Source: Tolypeutes matacus (lineage: Eukaryota; Chordata; Mammalia; Cingulata; Chlamyphoridae). From it: 64,000 bases of DNA. Location of the stretch: the NCBI GenBank assembly GCA_026826555.1, contig JAKSZT010053764.1, forward strand, positions 39,896,523 to 39,960,522. The letters run 5' to 3'. Below the pieces are notes generated by a model, which was not told the DNA's origin, searched no databases, and was given only the letters and a program-made list of their open reading frames with translations. Of this stretch, positions 25,016-35,304 are shown piece by piece; the first letter of the stretch is position 1, and every line of letters begins with the position of its first letter. The position numbers and the translations under genes are program-made.

Positions 25016-25146
25016 TGAGCAAAAGGCTAATTCCATTTAATTATGTAAATAAACATACAGCTACTTACCCTCCCATTGAGAAGAATTCAACAGCTTATAA
25101 ATTACTCTTTTGAACAGAATTATGAGGAAAGCAAAGCAGGTCTTGC

Positions 25147-25326
25147 CTTTTCATCCTGGTATAATTTGTTGACACTCTCCAGCTGAAAGTTGTGGCTGGA
25201 CTGGATTTTGTCCAGCTGCTCTCGTTGCTTTTCCAGTTCTCCCTGGAACTCGTTCTTTTTTAGCTCCACAGCCCCTCGTTCCGCGGCTGCCCTGCGGACC
25301 CTGCCTTCCAGCTCCATGATCCGCGT
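25147..25326 (-). CDS. GOLM1: GOLM1 exon 3 (residues 44-103)
   Basis: The exon is 180 nt, exactly 60 codons, in phase 0 at both ends. It encodes the start of the lumenal part of Golgi membrane protein 1: TRIMELEGRVRR, then a charged heptad-like coiled coil ending in KLYQDEK. R52-V-R-R55 is the known furin-type site from which the ectodomain is released. The acceptor on the minus strand is CTTTGTAG just before ACGCGG. The donor side reads AAG then GCAAGA: no GT is available before an in-frame stop, so intron 3 appears to be GC-AG. Sequence agrees with the mammalian protein across the whole exon as far as I recall it. Confidence 0.97.
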
Positions 25327-25635
25327 CTACAAAGAGAGCACACAGTACGGGCAAACATGGAGCCGTCGCTGCAGACCACCCCACCCGGGTCCCTCAACAA
25401 ACGCAATGCTGGGTCCAAAGCCAGCACCTGGCCTTACATACATGACATCTTTCAAAGGCTCATTTTTAAAAAATCAATTGTATAGAAGCTAGAGCAAGTT
25501 TTTCCACTGCACGATGCTATAAATGGAGGCATTCATATCTCTGAATGTCTCCACTGCAAAAGTGGAGCACCACATCACATATTCAAAGCTTCTGTGTGGC
25601 TTAAACGGGGTAAGGACATAAAACTCATCATGCTT

Positions 25636-26126
25636 ATACAGTGGTTCCTCAAAAAGTCAGATACAGAATTACCATGCAACTTGGCAATTCCATTTCTAGG
25701 TATAACCCAGAGAGTGAAACAGGATCTCAAGCAGATACTTGTACACCAATGTTTAGAGCAGCATTACTCTCAGTGGTCAAAAGGTGGAAACCCAGGTGTC
25801 CATCAACAGATGAACAGATCAACAAAATGTGGTCTATACACACAATAAAATGTTACTCGGCCCTAAGAGAGAATGAAGTTCTGAGACACGCTGCTACATT
25901 GAAGAACCTTGAAACATTATGCTAAGTGAAATAAGCAAGGCACATAAAGACAGATACTATATGAGATCACTTATAAGGTATAACTAGAAACGTCACATTT
26001 GCAAGGACAGAAAGTAAATTAGAAGTTCCCGGGGGAGGGGGAATGGAAAGAGGCAGGAAGAGGGAATATTTGTTTGGATTGTTTTTTTGTTTTTTTTTTC
26101 AATTAAAAAATTAAATTAAAAAAAAA
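25636..26126 (+). mobile_element. Old L1 3' end
   Basis: It encodes decayed ORF2 C-terminal sequence (the NLAIPFLGI-like, PGVHQQMNRS-like and MWSIHT-like blocks), then MLSEI-like residues and a 3' UTR with a GGGGGAGGGGGAATGG block and an A-rich end. It is 5'-truncated and antisense to GOLM1. Confidence 0.85.
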
Positions 26127-26328
26127 ATTCCTCATGCTTTACCTGGCATGAGGTGGTACCCGAGTATTTAGTTCCTTTTCCCTGCTAGCGAAGCACCTAA
26201 CAACTCTTTATCAGACAAGATTTCCGAAAATAGATTCTGCTCTCCAATTCCAGGCACCAAGACCACATGTGCCCAGAGATCAGGGGCTCAGGGGGAAGCT
26301 GAGATGCAGGACTATAACCCTGGACAGA

Positions 26329-26764
26329 TGTGATGGTTAAGTTCACATGTGAATGTGGCCAGGTAATGGTGCCCAGTTGTCGGTCAAGCAAGCACTGGCC
26401 TGTTTGTTACTGTGAGGATATTTCATGGATTTAAATCATCAGTCAGTTGATTGTATCTATGGATGATGACTTCTACAATCAACAAAGGAGACTGCCTTTG
26501 CAATGAGACTTCTCATCAGTTCTGAGAGAACTGATGGTTTGGGCAGTCAGAGAGAATTTCCATCTCTATTTCAGCTATCCAGCTTCTCCTGGGGAGTCAT
26601 CACAATCTTCATCAGAGTTCCCAGCCTGCAGCCTGCCCTATGGAATTCAGACTTGCCAATCACCATAGGGTGTGAGCCAATTCCTACAATAAATTTCATA
26701 ATATTTACATATATATACATATCTCCTGTTGGTTCTGTTTCTCTGGAGAGCCCTGGCTAATACA
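26329..26764 (+). mobile_element. Solo LTR-like mammalian repeat
   Basis: It begins TGTGATGGTTAAGTTCA and ends TTGGTTCTGTTTCTCTGGAGAGCCCTGGCTAATACA, with GGTGCCCAGTTGT, GTGTGAGCCAATTCCTA and AATAAATTTCATA between. The TG...CA ends and the order match a widespread placental LTR-like repeat. I do not assign a family name. Confidence 0.65.
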
Positions 26765-26869
26765 GCAGGTGAAGTTGAGATGGGAACAAAAGAGTAACAG
26801 TTTCGGTGAGATGGAAATGCATTGTTAAGGCCCAAGCTCTGCCCTCAAAATGATGTTGGTCAGAATCCC

Positions 26870-27030
26870 TGCTCCACCTGTACTTATCCTCTGAGCCTCA
26901 GTTTGCCCACTGTGAAATGGGGAAAATACAGTTCCAAACTTTAGGGTTTGCAGGCAAGAGATTATGTGTGTGAAGTGGTCAGCATTGTGCTGGACCCAGG
27001 ACTGACAATGATAATCGGGAAAGCTGATAA
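26870..27030 (+). mobile_element. MIR SINE fragment
   Basis: Contains CCTCTGAGCCTCAGTTTGCC, GTGAAATGGGGAAAATA and GTGTGTGAAGTGGTCAGC, the MIR order. Confidence 0.7.
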
Positions 27031-27498
27031 TACTATTATCATTAAATGATGATGCTAAAGATGGGTACCTTTAAAAACACTTTCATTCCACCTATCATTC
27101 AAATACCTTTCTGACACCACTCTTTGATATCCAATGAGGACTGTGGACCTGCGGACGGGTTGAGATCAGTGTATTTAAGTCACTGTCTTTTCAGACCAGA
27201 CCCAAAGGCTTGACTGAATGCTGTTAAGCAACAGAAAAAGCCACAAAGGGGTCACAAAGGGGCCCTCCCCCACCTGCAGACAGGACTGAAGGAAACGACA
27301 GCACTCATGGGGTGAAGAGTCCAGCCCAGGGCTGGGTTGGCAGTCAAGCTGGTTTGAACAAATAGAGCCACTAACACATTACAGTGTGTTCAAACCACTG
27401 GGTCTATCACCTTAGGTGTTAATAAGTAACAAATCCCGTGGCCTCGCTGCCCAGCAACTTCAATAAGTCATGACGTCCACATGAACAGACAAAACCAC

Positions 27499-27648
27499 CT
27501 GGAGGTCCACGCTCCGGGAGCTCGCAATCCAGTAGTTGAAGCCCAAGACGATGATGCACGCCACCAGGGCAGCCAGCACGAGCGGGGGCGCCTTCATGCT
27601 CCGACGCCCGTTTCCCAGTCCCATCATCTCAGAGGTGGGGCCGAGAAT
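27499..27648 (-). CDS. GOLM1: GOLM1 exon 2 (start codon, membrane anchor; residues 1-43)
   Basis: GOLM1 is a type II Golgi membrane protein, cycled between cis-Golgi and endosomes and raised in liver disease. The exon starts after TTTGGCAG, has 21 nt of 5' UTR, and begins translation at the first of two adjacent ATGs (27625-27627). The 43 codons give a short basic cytosolic tail (MMGLGNGRRSMK), then one hydrophobic span of about 23 residues from A13 to A35 (LVLAALVACIIVLGF core), then SSRSVDLQ at the start of the lumenal stem. The exon ends CTCCAG before GTGGTT, in phase 0, and joins exon 3. Choosing the second ATG would remove only one residue. Confidence 0.97.
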
Positions 27649-27914
27649 CTGCCAAATAAAAATAAGTAAATAAGCCTCAAGACTACCATTACATTCCAGG
27701 GACAAGCCACGCCAACCTTCACAGCCAACAGGAAAGGCGACAGGCCACAGAAGTACGGGCAAGGCAAGGAGCCTCTATGGGCAACTGTGGCCTCTCACTG
27801 AGGACTGCAATGAGAAGCTGCCCCTGGAGAAGACCATGTTCTGTATGCCCTGGGCAGTGTGGGCAGCCCCTCGGGACCGGCTCGTAGGAGAGGGAGCACT
27901 GCCCTGGACCACGT

Positions 27915-28060
27915 CTCAGACTCACTCGAGACCCTGGGCAAGTAATTTCTCTTATGCTTCAGGTTCCTCCTCTGTAAAAGGGGAATAATTATAGTACCTA
28001 GCTAATAATTATAGTACCTACCTCCCCAGTATAGTGGAGAATTAAATTAGCAATCTTTTT
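27915..28060 (+). mobile_element. MIR SINE fragment with small internal duplication
   Basis: Contains CCTGGGCAAGTAATTTCTC, CTCCTCTGTAAAAGGGGAATAAT and a short direct repeat (TAATTATAGTACCTA twice, about 27986-28020). Confidence 0.75.
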
Positions 28061-28564
28061 AAACAGCAACTGCAAATATGAAGAGCCGCCACATCTCATG
28101 AGAAGGAATGCATTTCTCATTATTCCCCAAAGAGCCTTTTGGATTTGATTCCTAACAAGGGAGGGCTTTTTACAATCAATTAAAGCATTTCTTAAGGCAA
28201 AGGAAGAAACTCATTCTGGAGGTGAATGTGGATTCCCACTGTATAAATCATGGCTATTGGCATTACTCATGCAAGGCACTCACGGCAAGGAGTCTTTTCA
28301 TTCATGACACATAATCAGAAGGTGAAGGTATGCGATGTGGCTGAGGTCATCAGCAAAGTCTTCCACTTTCGGATTCAAGGCAGAAATGAGGCATTCACGC
28401 CATGCCAAACAGGAAGACGGCTTCCTCTGAACACTCACTTCTCTCATGCTAGAGACCATACTGGTGCAACAGGACAGTGTGCCCCATGAGGGTGTGGAGA
28501 AGAGATTTTGACGAAAACCAGCACCTCAGTGGGAGAGCTAGAGAGAGCACCAAGTCTTGCTGTT
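28061..28564. other. Unannotated intron sequence
   Basis: Nothing recognised. It lies 0.5-1 kb upstream of GOLM1 exon 2. Confidence 0.35.
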
Positions 28565-28664
28565 GTTGTTATTGTTGTTTTTGAGGTACTGGGGGCCGGG
28601 GATTGAACCAGCGACGTCGTATGCGGGAAGCCAGTGCTCAACCACTGAGCCACATCAGCTCCCC
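28565..28664 (-). mobile_element. DAS-type SINE
   Basis: The minus strand reads GGGAGCTGATGTGGCTCAGTGG, then GGTTCAATCCCC and an AACAACAATAACAACAA tail. It is followed 25 bp later by another copy in the same orientation. Confidence 0.85.
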
Positions 28665-28689
28665 TGAATTGCTTTTTTTCATTTCTTTG

Positions 28690-28787
28690 CTTGTTTGTTT
28701 TTTGTTTTTAGGAAGCACCAGGGACCAAACCAGTGACGTCCCATGTGGGAAGCAGGCGGTCAACCGCTTGAGCCATATCTGCTCCCT
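28690..28787 (-). mobile_element. DAS-type SINE
   Basis: The minus strand reads GGGAGCAGATATGGCTCAAG, then a B-box region GGTTTGGTCCCTGG, then a TAAAAACAAAAAACAAACAA tail. Confidence 0.85.
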
Positions 28788-29282
28788 GCACTGAGCTTTT
28801 CTAAGAGAGAAAAACACATTTTAGAAGAAAGGAGCTCTAAATTATGTTCGAGTGCTTCAACTCAAAACCAGCTATTAAAAAAAAACAAAAAACACCCCCG
28901 CTCGGGATGGATACAAGCATTGGTGGCCTCCTGGAAGCAAGGAAAATTGACTTTTCCAAATGGTTTTTGGAAAACAGATAAAACAGAACCTTATCAGAGT
29001 GAAGGTGGCCACATTAGCACTGCAATAAAACATTCTGAGAACAGAGACCCTTTCATTCCCAGTGTTTCCAGGAATGGATTTGGAGGAGAGGAGGAAAAGG
29101 AAGGGAGGCAAGGAGCCAAGTCACTTTCCTGGGACAGGCCTTGTGACCAAGGGTGACTCTTCTTCAAGAAAAAGTTCTTGAGACTGTTCCACATAACAGC
29201 TGACAGAGCTGGCTTTCGCCCTCTGGCATTTCTACCTGTTTGTGCCATTGGAATGCATCCTCTTTCCTTATCATTAGGGTAC

Positions 29283-29625
29283 TGTGGTGGGTTGAATTAT
29301 GTACCCCAGGAAAACAGCATTTTTTTTTTCAGCATGTTCTTATTCTTCATCCCATTCCTGTGGGTGTGAACCCATTGTAAATCAGACCTGAGTATGTTAT
29401 TTTTAGTCAAGGTGTGGCCCAAGGGAAGAAGGTGGGTCTTAAGCCTATTAAGACTTTTTGAAAAAGGGAAATCAATGAAACCTAGAAAAGAAAGGAAGGG
29501 ACATGACCATGTGATGGGAAAGGAACCCAAGAACTGCCGGGCACAGTCCAGGAGAGAGTGAGACTTCTGGCCCTGAAACCAGCCCACTGAGTGGTATTTG
29601 TCATAGCAGCCCAGAAACGAAGACA
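29283..29625 (+). mobile_element. Solo LTR (xenarthran-enriched family, copy 1)
   Basis: It starts TGTGGTGGGTTGAATTATGTACCCCAGG and ends CAGCCCAGAAACGAAGACA, and is flanked by the perfect 5-bp duplication GGTAC (29278-29282 and 29626-29630). TG...CA ends with a 5-bp duplication are diagnostic of LTR integration. Related copies are at 52179 and 63012, with a 5' piece at 61646. Confidence 0.85.
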
Positions 29626-29928
29626 GGTACTAATTTGGAGCCTGTATGGGGCTTAATAAGCAATGTAGCTGAATCACCTAAAATAAAGCACCATAAGAAT
29701 TACTACTTGGAGACGCGAGGACTGAGGCCAGCCTTCATGGGTGCCCTGCTCACCAGCTTATGGTCAATTTCAGTTAATATCAGCAAGCACTGCACAGGAG
29801 AGTAATGCTCAGAAACACTGAACTTCTAGAGGTTTCTACAGATCTGTTGAAAATGTCTCCAACTGCCCTGTCGTATCAATTTTGATCAGTCTTTTTTTAC
29901 TGTTTTTAACCCATTTAAAAATATACAG

Positions 29929-30412
29929 GGGGAAGCGGATGTGGCTCAGGTGACTGAACTCCCGCCTACCACACAGAAGGTCCCTGGTTCAGTTCCCGGT
30001 GCCTCCTAAAGAAGACAGCAAGCTGGCACGACGGGCAGGCACAGCAAGCTGGCACAACAAGAGACACAAGAAGAAAAACATAATGAGAGACACAACAAAG
30101 TAGGGAGCAGAGAGGTTCTTGGTGCCTCCTAAAGAGGAGGAGCAAGACAGTGAGCTGACACAACGGGCAGGTGCGGCAAGGTGATGCAACAATATGATGC
30201 AACAAGAGACAGAGACACACAAAAGAAAAACACAATGAGAGACACAACAAAGCAGGGAACAGAGGCAGCTCAAGCGATTAGGAGCCTCCCGCCCATATCG
30301 GAGGTCCCGAGTTCGGTTCCCAGTGCCTCCTAAAGAAACAAAAAGACAAACAGACACAGCAAGTGCAAACAATGAGGGGGTGGGAAGAAATAAATAAATT
30401 AAATAAATCTTT
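29929..30412 (+). mobile_element. Composite DAS element with repeated body
   Basis: A tRNA-like head (GGAAGCGGATGTGGCTCAGG, GGTTCAGTTCCCGG) is followed by two tandem copies of the DAS body (about 29998-30110 and 30121-30264, each ending GAGACACAACAAAG), then a second tRNA-like head (CGGAGGTCCCGAGTTCGGTTCCC) and an AAATAAATTAAATAAAT tail. It could be one multimeric SINE or nested insertions. Confidence 0.75.
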
Positions 30413-30433
30413 ATATATATATATATATATAAA

Positions 30434-30525
30434 GGGAGTGGATGTGGCTCCAGCAGTTGAGTGTCCGCCTCCCACATGGGCGGTCTGGGCTCGGTTCCAG
30501 TGCCTCCTGAAAAAAAAAAAAAAAA
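30434..30525 (+). mobile_element. DAS-type SINE
   Basis: A GTGGATGTGGCTC head and CTCGGTTCC B-box relic end in CCTCCTG and 16 A. It directly follows the AT-run that ends the composite element. Confidence 0.85.
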
Positions 30526-30562
30526 TCAAACAACAAGCAAAACAAATGATAAAACCAACTCA

Positions 30563-30637
30563 GGGAAGCCTATGTGGCTCAGTGGTTGAGTGCCGGCTTC
30601 CCATATACAAGGTCCCGGTCCCCGCACCTCAAAAAAT
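30563..30637 (+). mobile_element. DAS-type SINE, degraded
   Basis: A GGAAGCCTATGTGGCTCAGTGG head. The B-box region is shortened to GGTCCCGGTCCCC, so the pol III promoter is probably broken. Confidence 0.75.
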
Positions 30638-30798
30638 AGGGGGAGGAGGGAAATATATATATATATATAATATATACAAAAGTTCTGTATACAATGGAGG
30701 GGCAACCACACACAATACAGAAAAGTATATAATTAAGTCTCCCTCTTCCCACTGTGGGGTAAAGTAACAGTATTTTCTAATGTCTGTGTCCTTCTAAT

Positions 30799-30971
30799 CC
30801 AGCAGCTTTCAAGACTCTCTAAGAGCATCAAAATCACCTGGGACAGCTTTTCAAAACTAGCAATACCTGGGCCCCACCCCTACATTTCAAAATCAATTGG
30901 TTTGGGGTGGGACCCAGGTATCAGTCTTTTTTCATCTCCCCAGGTGATTCTAATGTGCAGCCAGTAGTCTA
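30799..30971 (+). mobile_element. MER5-like hAT fossil
   Basis: Contains CATCAAAATCACCTGGGACAG, CTGGGCCCCACCCC, GGGTGGGACCCAGGTATCAG and CCCCAGGTGATTCTAATGTGCAGCCAG, the full MER5A order. Confidence 0.85.
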
Positions 30972-31270
30972 GATGTTTCAAGATGTTATGTTTCCCGATG
31001 TTATTCTAGATGCTTCCACATGCGTATACAAGCACCTATATCTATTTTTAATCCAAACAAGACCACATCATTCACACTGTCCCACAAATGCCACGTACCA
31101 CTTAGCAATACAGCTTGCCACCTTTTCCTGGTACACATTATGGTTCACTCCGTTTGTTTTAAAAGGCTGAACAGTGCTCCATTACAAAATTCACTTAACC
31201 AATCTCCTACTGACGGTTACTCAGGGTTTCCAGGCTTATTTCCAACAATGCTGCCATGACTGTGTGTGCA
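30972..31270 (-). mobile_element. Old L1 fragment
   Basis: Plus-strand sequence such as GGCTGAACAGTGCTCCATTAC and TTTCCAACAATGCTGCCATGA is the reverse of an L1 3' region. Heavily diverged. Confidence 0.6.
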
Positions 31271-31880
31271 CAGTGTGTTTGTCTTTTCCAGGTGCCCAAT
31301 CCTATTATCCACAACACTGAAATCCAAAAATGCTCTAAAAATGGGGAAAAAATTCTTGTAAGTCAGCAATAAAGTTGTGGTCAAAGCCTGATCTCTGAAC
31401 TCAACTGAAGGCACTTATAGGCTTTATCTTTCTCCCTTCATGTGAAGAGTCAGACACTTCACTGCAGAAAGATTCCTATTTGATTATGGGGTGCCGCCCA
31501 GAACCCCTGTGGGTGTCACCTAATACCTAATAAATTCATTACTTAGGGAAGGGAGGTGTCCCAGCAGGGAATTTAATATATTTAAGAATTTGTTCAAGCG
31601 TGGAGACGGGTATTATCATCCCCATTTTGCAGGTGATGAATCACAGACTGCCTAACTGTAAGATAAATTTTCCTATGTGGAACCACTGAACCAAAGCTTC
31701 AAATTGATCCATCTTATCTCCTCCAAAATATCTAGCAATTACAAACGGAAAGATAATACCTTTACAGAGAAGAATCCTGGCAGACACCACTTTAGCTAAC
31801 CAATCAAGGTCAACATCGCCAGGAATAAGACACATTGACATCAACGCCCTGATATGATGCAGTGGGAGCCTTCTTCCCAA
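31271..31880. other. Unannotated intron sequence
   Basis: Nothing firmly recognised. GGGTGCCGCCCAGAACCCC at about 31490 might be LTR debris. Confidence 0.3.
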
Positions 31881-32032
31881 TAATGCACAGACTCAATCTA
31901 ATCATGAGAAAAATTCAGTGGAACCGAAATGGAGGGACTTCTACAAAACATCTTACCAGCACTCTTCCAAAAGTGTCAAGGAGAGACTGAAGAACAGTCA
32001 CAGACAAGGCAATTACAGAGACATGACAACAA
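31881..32032 (+). mobile_element. Old L1M-type 3' UTR, left half
   Basis: The TGTCAAGGAGAGACTGAAGAA, CAGTCACAGAC and GACATGACAAC blocks match the 3' region of old mammalian L1 elements. Its continuation (GGACCGGATCCTGGAACAGAA) is found at 36441, on the far side of the inserted L1. Confidence 0.7.
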
Positions 32033-32046
32033 AATGTAATGTGGGA
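32033..32046 (+). repeat. Left target-site duplication of second L1
   Basis: AATGTAATGTGGGA here and at 36427-36440. The sequence belongs to the host L1M tail. Confidence 0.9.
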
Positions 32047-33490
32047 CAACCAGAAGATGGCAGCAGAGTAAAGAGCTCCAAGAATCAGCTCCTGCTACAG
32101 GGCAGTTGGTGGCTACCCACAACTAACTAGAGCACTTGTTTGAGAGCTCCAGGAGACCAAAAGTGCATCCTGCAACATCTTTGAAAGAATGGAAGGAGAG
32201 GCTGCCCATCTGCAGAGAAGATTCGTAAGTAGATCTCTCCATGCCACAGAGGCCGGTGCCCAATCTCCACTGGAGGCACAAGCCTCCTCAGGAGCTGTTC
32301 CACAGCTGGAATTGAAAGCTCCGCTTCCCAAAACAGGGCAGGAAGAGACGACTGGGCACCAACTTCAGCTACTGATTAGTAAATTCAGCGGGCTAAAGTA
32401 GAATCCTAATAAAAGCTAAACTTTGAACCTGTCCAAGTAAGAAAGAGGTCGGTGGCCACCATCTTAACTCCGCACCTGACATGAGGGGAAGTGGGGGCTG
32501 ACTGAAAATCACAGTGCTGTAGGGACCAGCTTTTTTCCATCTATATCAGATTGCAGCTCTAGTGTAAGCCCCAGGCCCACCTCGGGCAAGGAGGAAGCTG
32601 GGGGGAGCTGTGCCAGCCTCTCTGGGAAATTATAGGCCATGCCGTGGAGGCCGGTGATCATCCTACTTTGGCAGCAAAAGCTGCCCCAGGATCTATTCTG
32701 TAGCAGGAATTGGAAGCTCCATTTCACAGAAACACGGGAGGAAGAGACGGCTGGCCACCGATTTCAGCTACTGATTAGTCAATTCAGCTGGCTAAAGTAT
32801 AACCCTAAGAACAGCTAAAGTTTGAGCCTTTCCAAGTCAGGAGGAGGCCGGTAGCCGCCATTTTGACTTCACCCCCAGCATGAGAGGAAGCCGGGCTGAC
32901 TGAAAATCACAGTGACAGTAGAGACTGGTTTCTTTCACCCAGATTGGCCTGCAGCCCTAACCTAGGCTTCAGCCCCACCTCTAGCATGGAGGAAGCTGAC
33001 GGGCCCTGCACCAGCCTGTCCAGGTAACTGCAGGTACATTTAGCTGGTACAGACTGAATAATTGAAAATCTACCTGGGTAACTGCGGTCATCTTGGACGT
33101 GCACTGCATAGATTGCTGCCCACACCTACAGCTCCATCCCTGCCAGAGGCAGGGGAGAAAGGGACTTAAAGCTTCATCAGTCTCTCTGGGCAACTACAGT
33201 CTAGGCCTGCATGACTTGGATTATTCTACACAGCTGTGGCTCTGTCCTACCCCTGGCAAAGGAGAAAGTGGGGAGAAGCTTCATTGGTCCTTGAGGCAAT
33301 GAGGGTAGCTTGAGCCTCCACCGCTTATAGCACCAACTACATCCTTGGCTCCTACTACACAACCAACAAGGGAGAAAGGACAGTAAGCCCTAAACTAAAG
33401 AGAAAAACTGCACCCAGAATAAATACTCTAATAAGCCAGATGCCAAAACACCAACAAAAAATTACAATCCACACCAAGTAACAGGAAGAT

Positions 33491-34192
33491 ATGGCCCAGT
33501 TAAAGGAACAAGATAAGCCTCCAGATGACATAAAGGAGTTGAGACAACTAATCATAGATGTTCAAACAAATCTCCTTAATAAACTCAATGAGATGGCTAA
33601 AGAAAGTAAGGATATTAAGAAGACATTGGATGAGCACAAACAAAAATTTGAAAGTATACATAGAAAAACAGCAGGTCTTATGGGAATGAAAGGTGCAATA
33701 AATGAAATTTAAAATACACTGGAATTATATAATAGCAGATTTGAGGAGGCAGAAGAAACGACTGATGAGCTTGAAGAAATGGCCTCTGAAAGTGAACATA
33801 CAAAAGAACAGATGAAGATTGGAAAAACTTGAAAAAGGTCTCAGGGAACTAAAGGATAGCAAGAGATGTGCAAATATACGTGTCATTGGTGTCCCAGAAG
33901 GAGGAGAGAAGGGAAAACGGGCAGAAGGAATATTTGAAGAAATAATGGTCGAAAATTTCACAACACTATTGAAGGACATAGATATCCATGTCCAAGAAGC
34001 ACAACGTATTCCCATCCGAAAAAATGTGAATAGACCAACTCCGAGACACATATTAATCAGAATGTCAAATGCCAAAGACAAAGAGAGAATTCTGAAAGCA
34101 GTAAGAGAAAAGCCATGCATAATATATACGGGATACCCAATAAGATTAAGTGTCGATCTCACATCAGAAACCTTGGAGGCAAGAAGACAGTG
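33491..34192 (+). pseudogene. L1 ORF1 remnant
   Basis: It starts ATGGCCCAG and encodes MAQLKEQDK..., a coiled-coil region up to a TAA at 33710. After a frameshift it continues through KGLREL, GVPEGGEKGK, RPTPRHILIRMSNAKDK (RNA-binding domain) and LEARRQW, where the deletion starts. Non-functional. Confidence 0.88.
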
Positions 34193-34244
34193 GTCAATAA
34201 AAACTAAAAATGTCGAAAGAGTGGTGAAAAATAAAATATGACAG

Positions 34245-34435
34245 GGAAGTGGCTGTGGCTCAATCAGTAGGGCTCCCGTTTACCATATGGGAGGCCCCGG
34301 GTTCAGTTCCCGGGGTCTCCTGGTGAAGGCAAGCCCGCCCACATGGCGCGGTTAGCTGACCCAGCGAGCACAAGCAGCAAGGGGGGGATAAATGAATAAA
34401 TAAATAAAATCTTTAAAAAAAAAAAAAAAAAAAAA
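34245..34435 (+). mobile_element. DAS SINE, young subfamily (copy 1)
   Basis: It is about 190 bp long, with tRNA-like head (GTGGCTCAATCAGTAGGGCT, GGGTTCAGTTCCCGG), body (GGTGAAGGCAAGCCCGCCC, AGCTGACCCAGCGAGCACAA) and the tail AAATGAATAAATAAATAAAATCTTTA(n). ATGACAG is duplicated at 34238-34244 and 34436-34442. Nearly identical to the copies at 42265 and 59842. Confidence 0.93.
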
Positions 34436-34442
34436 ATGACAG

Positions 34443-34873
34443 ATAAAACCCAAATACTCAGGAATAAACTTAACTAACGATGCAAAGCACTCGTACTCAG
34501 AAAACTACAACTCATTGTTAAAAGAAATTAAAAAAGACCTAAATAATTGGAAGAATATTCCACGCTCATGGATTGAAAGACTAAACATCATTAAGATGTC
34601 AAGTCTCTTCAAATTGATACACAGATTCAATGCAATCCCGATAAAAACTCCACCAGCATTTTTTAAATAAATGGAAAAAATGATTGTCAAATTTATTTGG
34701 AAGGGTAAGGGGTCCTGAATAGCCAGAAACATCTTAAAAGGGAAAAACAAAGTCAGGGGACTCTCATCTCCAGACTTTAAGTTGTTTTACCTAGCAACAG
34801 TGGTAAAAACAGCATGGTACTGGCATAAAGACAGACACATAGACCAATGGAACCGAACTGATGGTTAAAAAAC
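34443..34873 (+). pseudogene. L1 ORF2 remnant, first part
   Basis: Encodes the region from YSGINLT through [30 protein letters not shown] and [16 protein letters not shown], aligned with 7680-8090 of the first L1. Stops and frameshifts are present. Confidence 0.85.
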
Positions 34874-34880
34874 AGATCCT

Positions 34881-35297
34881 ACCTTCCTTCCTTCCTTCCT
34901 TCCTTCCTCCCTCCCTCTCTCCCTCCCTCCCTTTCCTTCCTTCCTTCCTTCTCTTTTTTTCATATCAGACATTTGTAGTTATGAACAAAACTGCCATAAC
35001 CTTTTACAATATTTTTTGTGTGCCTATAAAACTAAATATATATATATTTAAAAGTCTCTTGCTTCACCATAATTAAGTTTGGTATATATATAATTTTAAT
35101 AGAAACATCCAAAATGTTTTCTGAATTGCTTTTATTTTATGTTCCAATCAGCACTTACTGAGAATGTATTGGTGCTTAAGGGCTGATGATATTTAATACA
35201 TTGGATTGCTTGCTTAAATATGTGGTGCTCCATTTGCAGTTCACTGTAAGACATGTCAGTAAACAGTAATCATTGAAAAAAAAAAAAAAAAAAAAAG
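34881..35297 (+). mobile_element. Poly(A) retrocopy of unidentified sequence
   Basis: This 417-bp insertion inside the L1 ORF2 is bracketed by AGATCCT (34874-34880 and 35298-35304). It begins with a (TTCC)n/(CCCT)n tract (34883-34950), continues with AT-rich sequence that has no coding frame, and ends AGTAAACAGTAATCATTG before about 20 A. AGTAAA is a known weak polyadenylation signal at suitable distance. It is probably the 5'-truncated 3' UTR of a cellular mRNA. The source is unknown. Confidence 0.65.
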
Positions 35298-35304
35298 AGA
35301 TCCT

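Larger units (their letters stand above)
25327..27498 (-). other. GOLM1: GOLM1 intron 2
   Basis: This is a 2172-bp intron in phase 0, starting GTGGTT (minus strand, 27498 downward) and ending TTTGTAG. It contains an L1 3' end, an LTR-like element and a MIR-like piece, listed separately. Confidence 0.93.

Noticed and set aside
1..25146. Search for GOLM1 exon 4
   Set aside because: No sequence encoding the expected AVLVNNITTGE-type continuation was seen on the minus strand, so exon 4 most likely lies left of the window. A translated search would settle this.
29966..30477. Open frame of 162 residues rich in L, C and S
   Set aside because: It is the antisense translation of tandem DAS SINE bodies.
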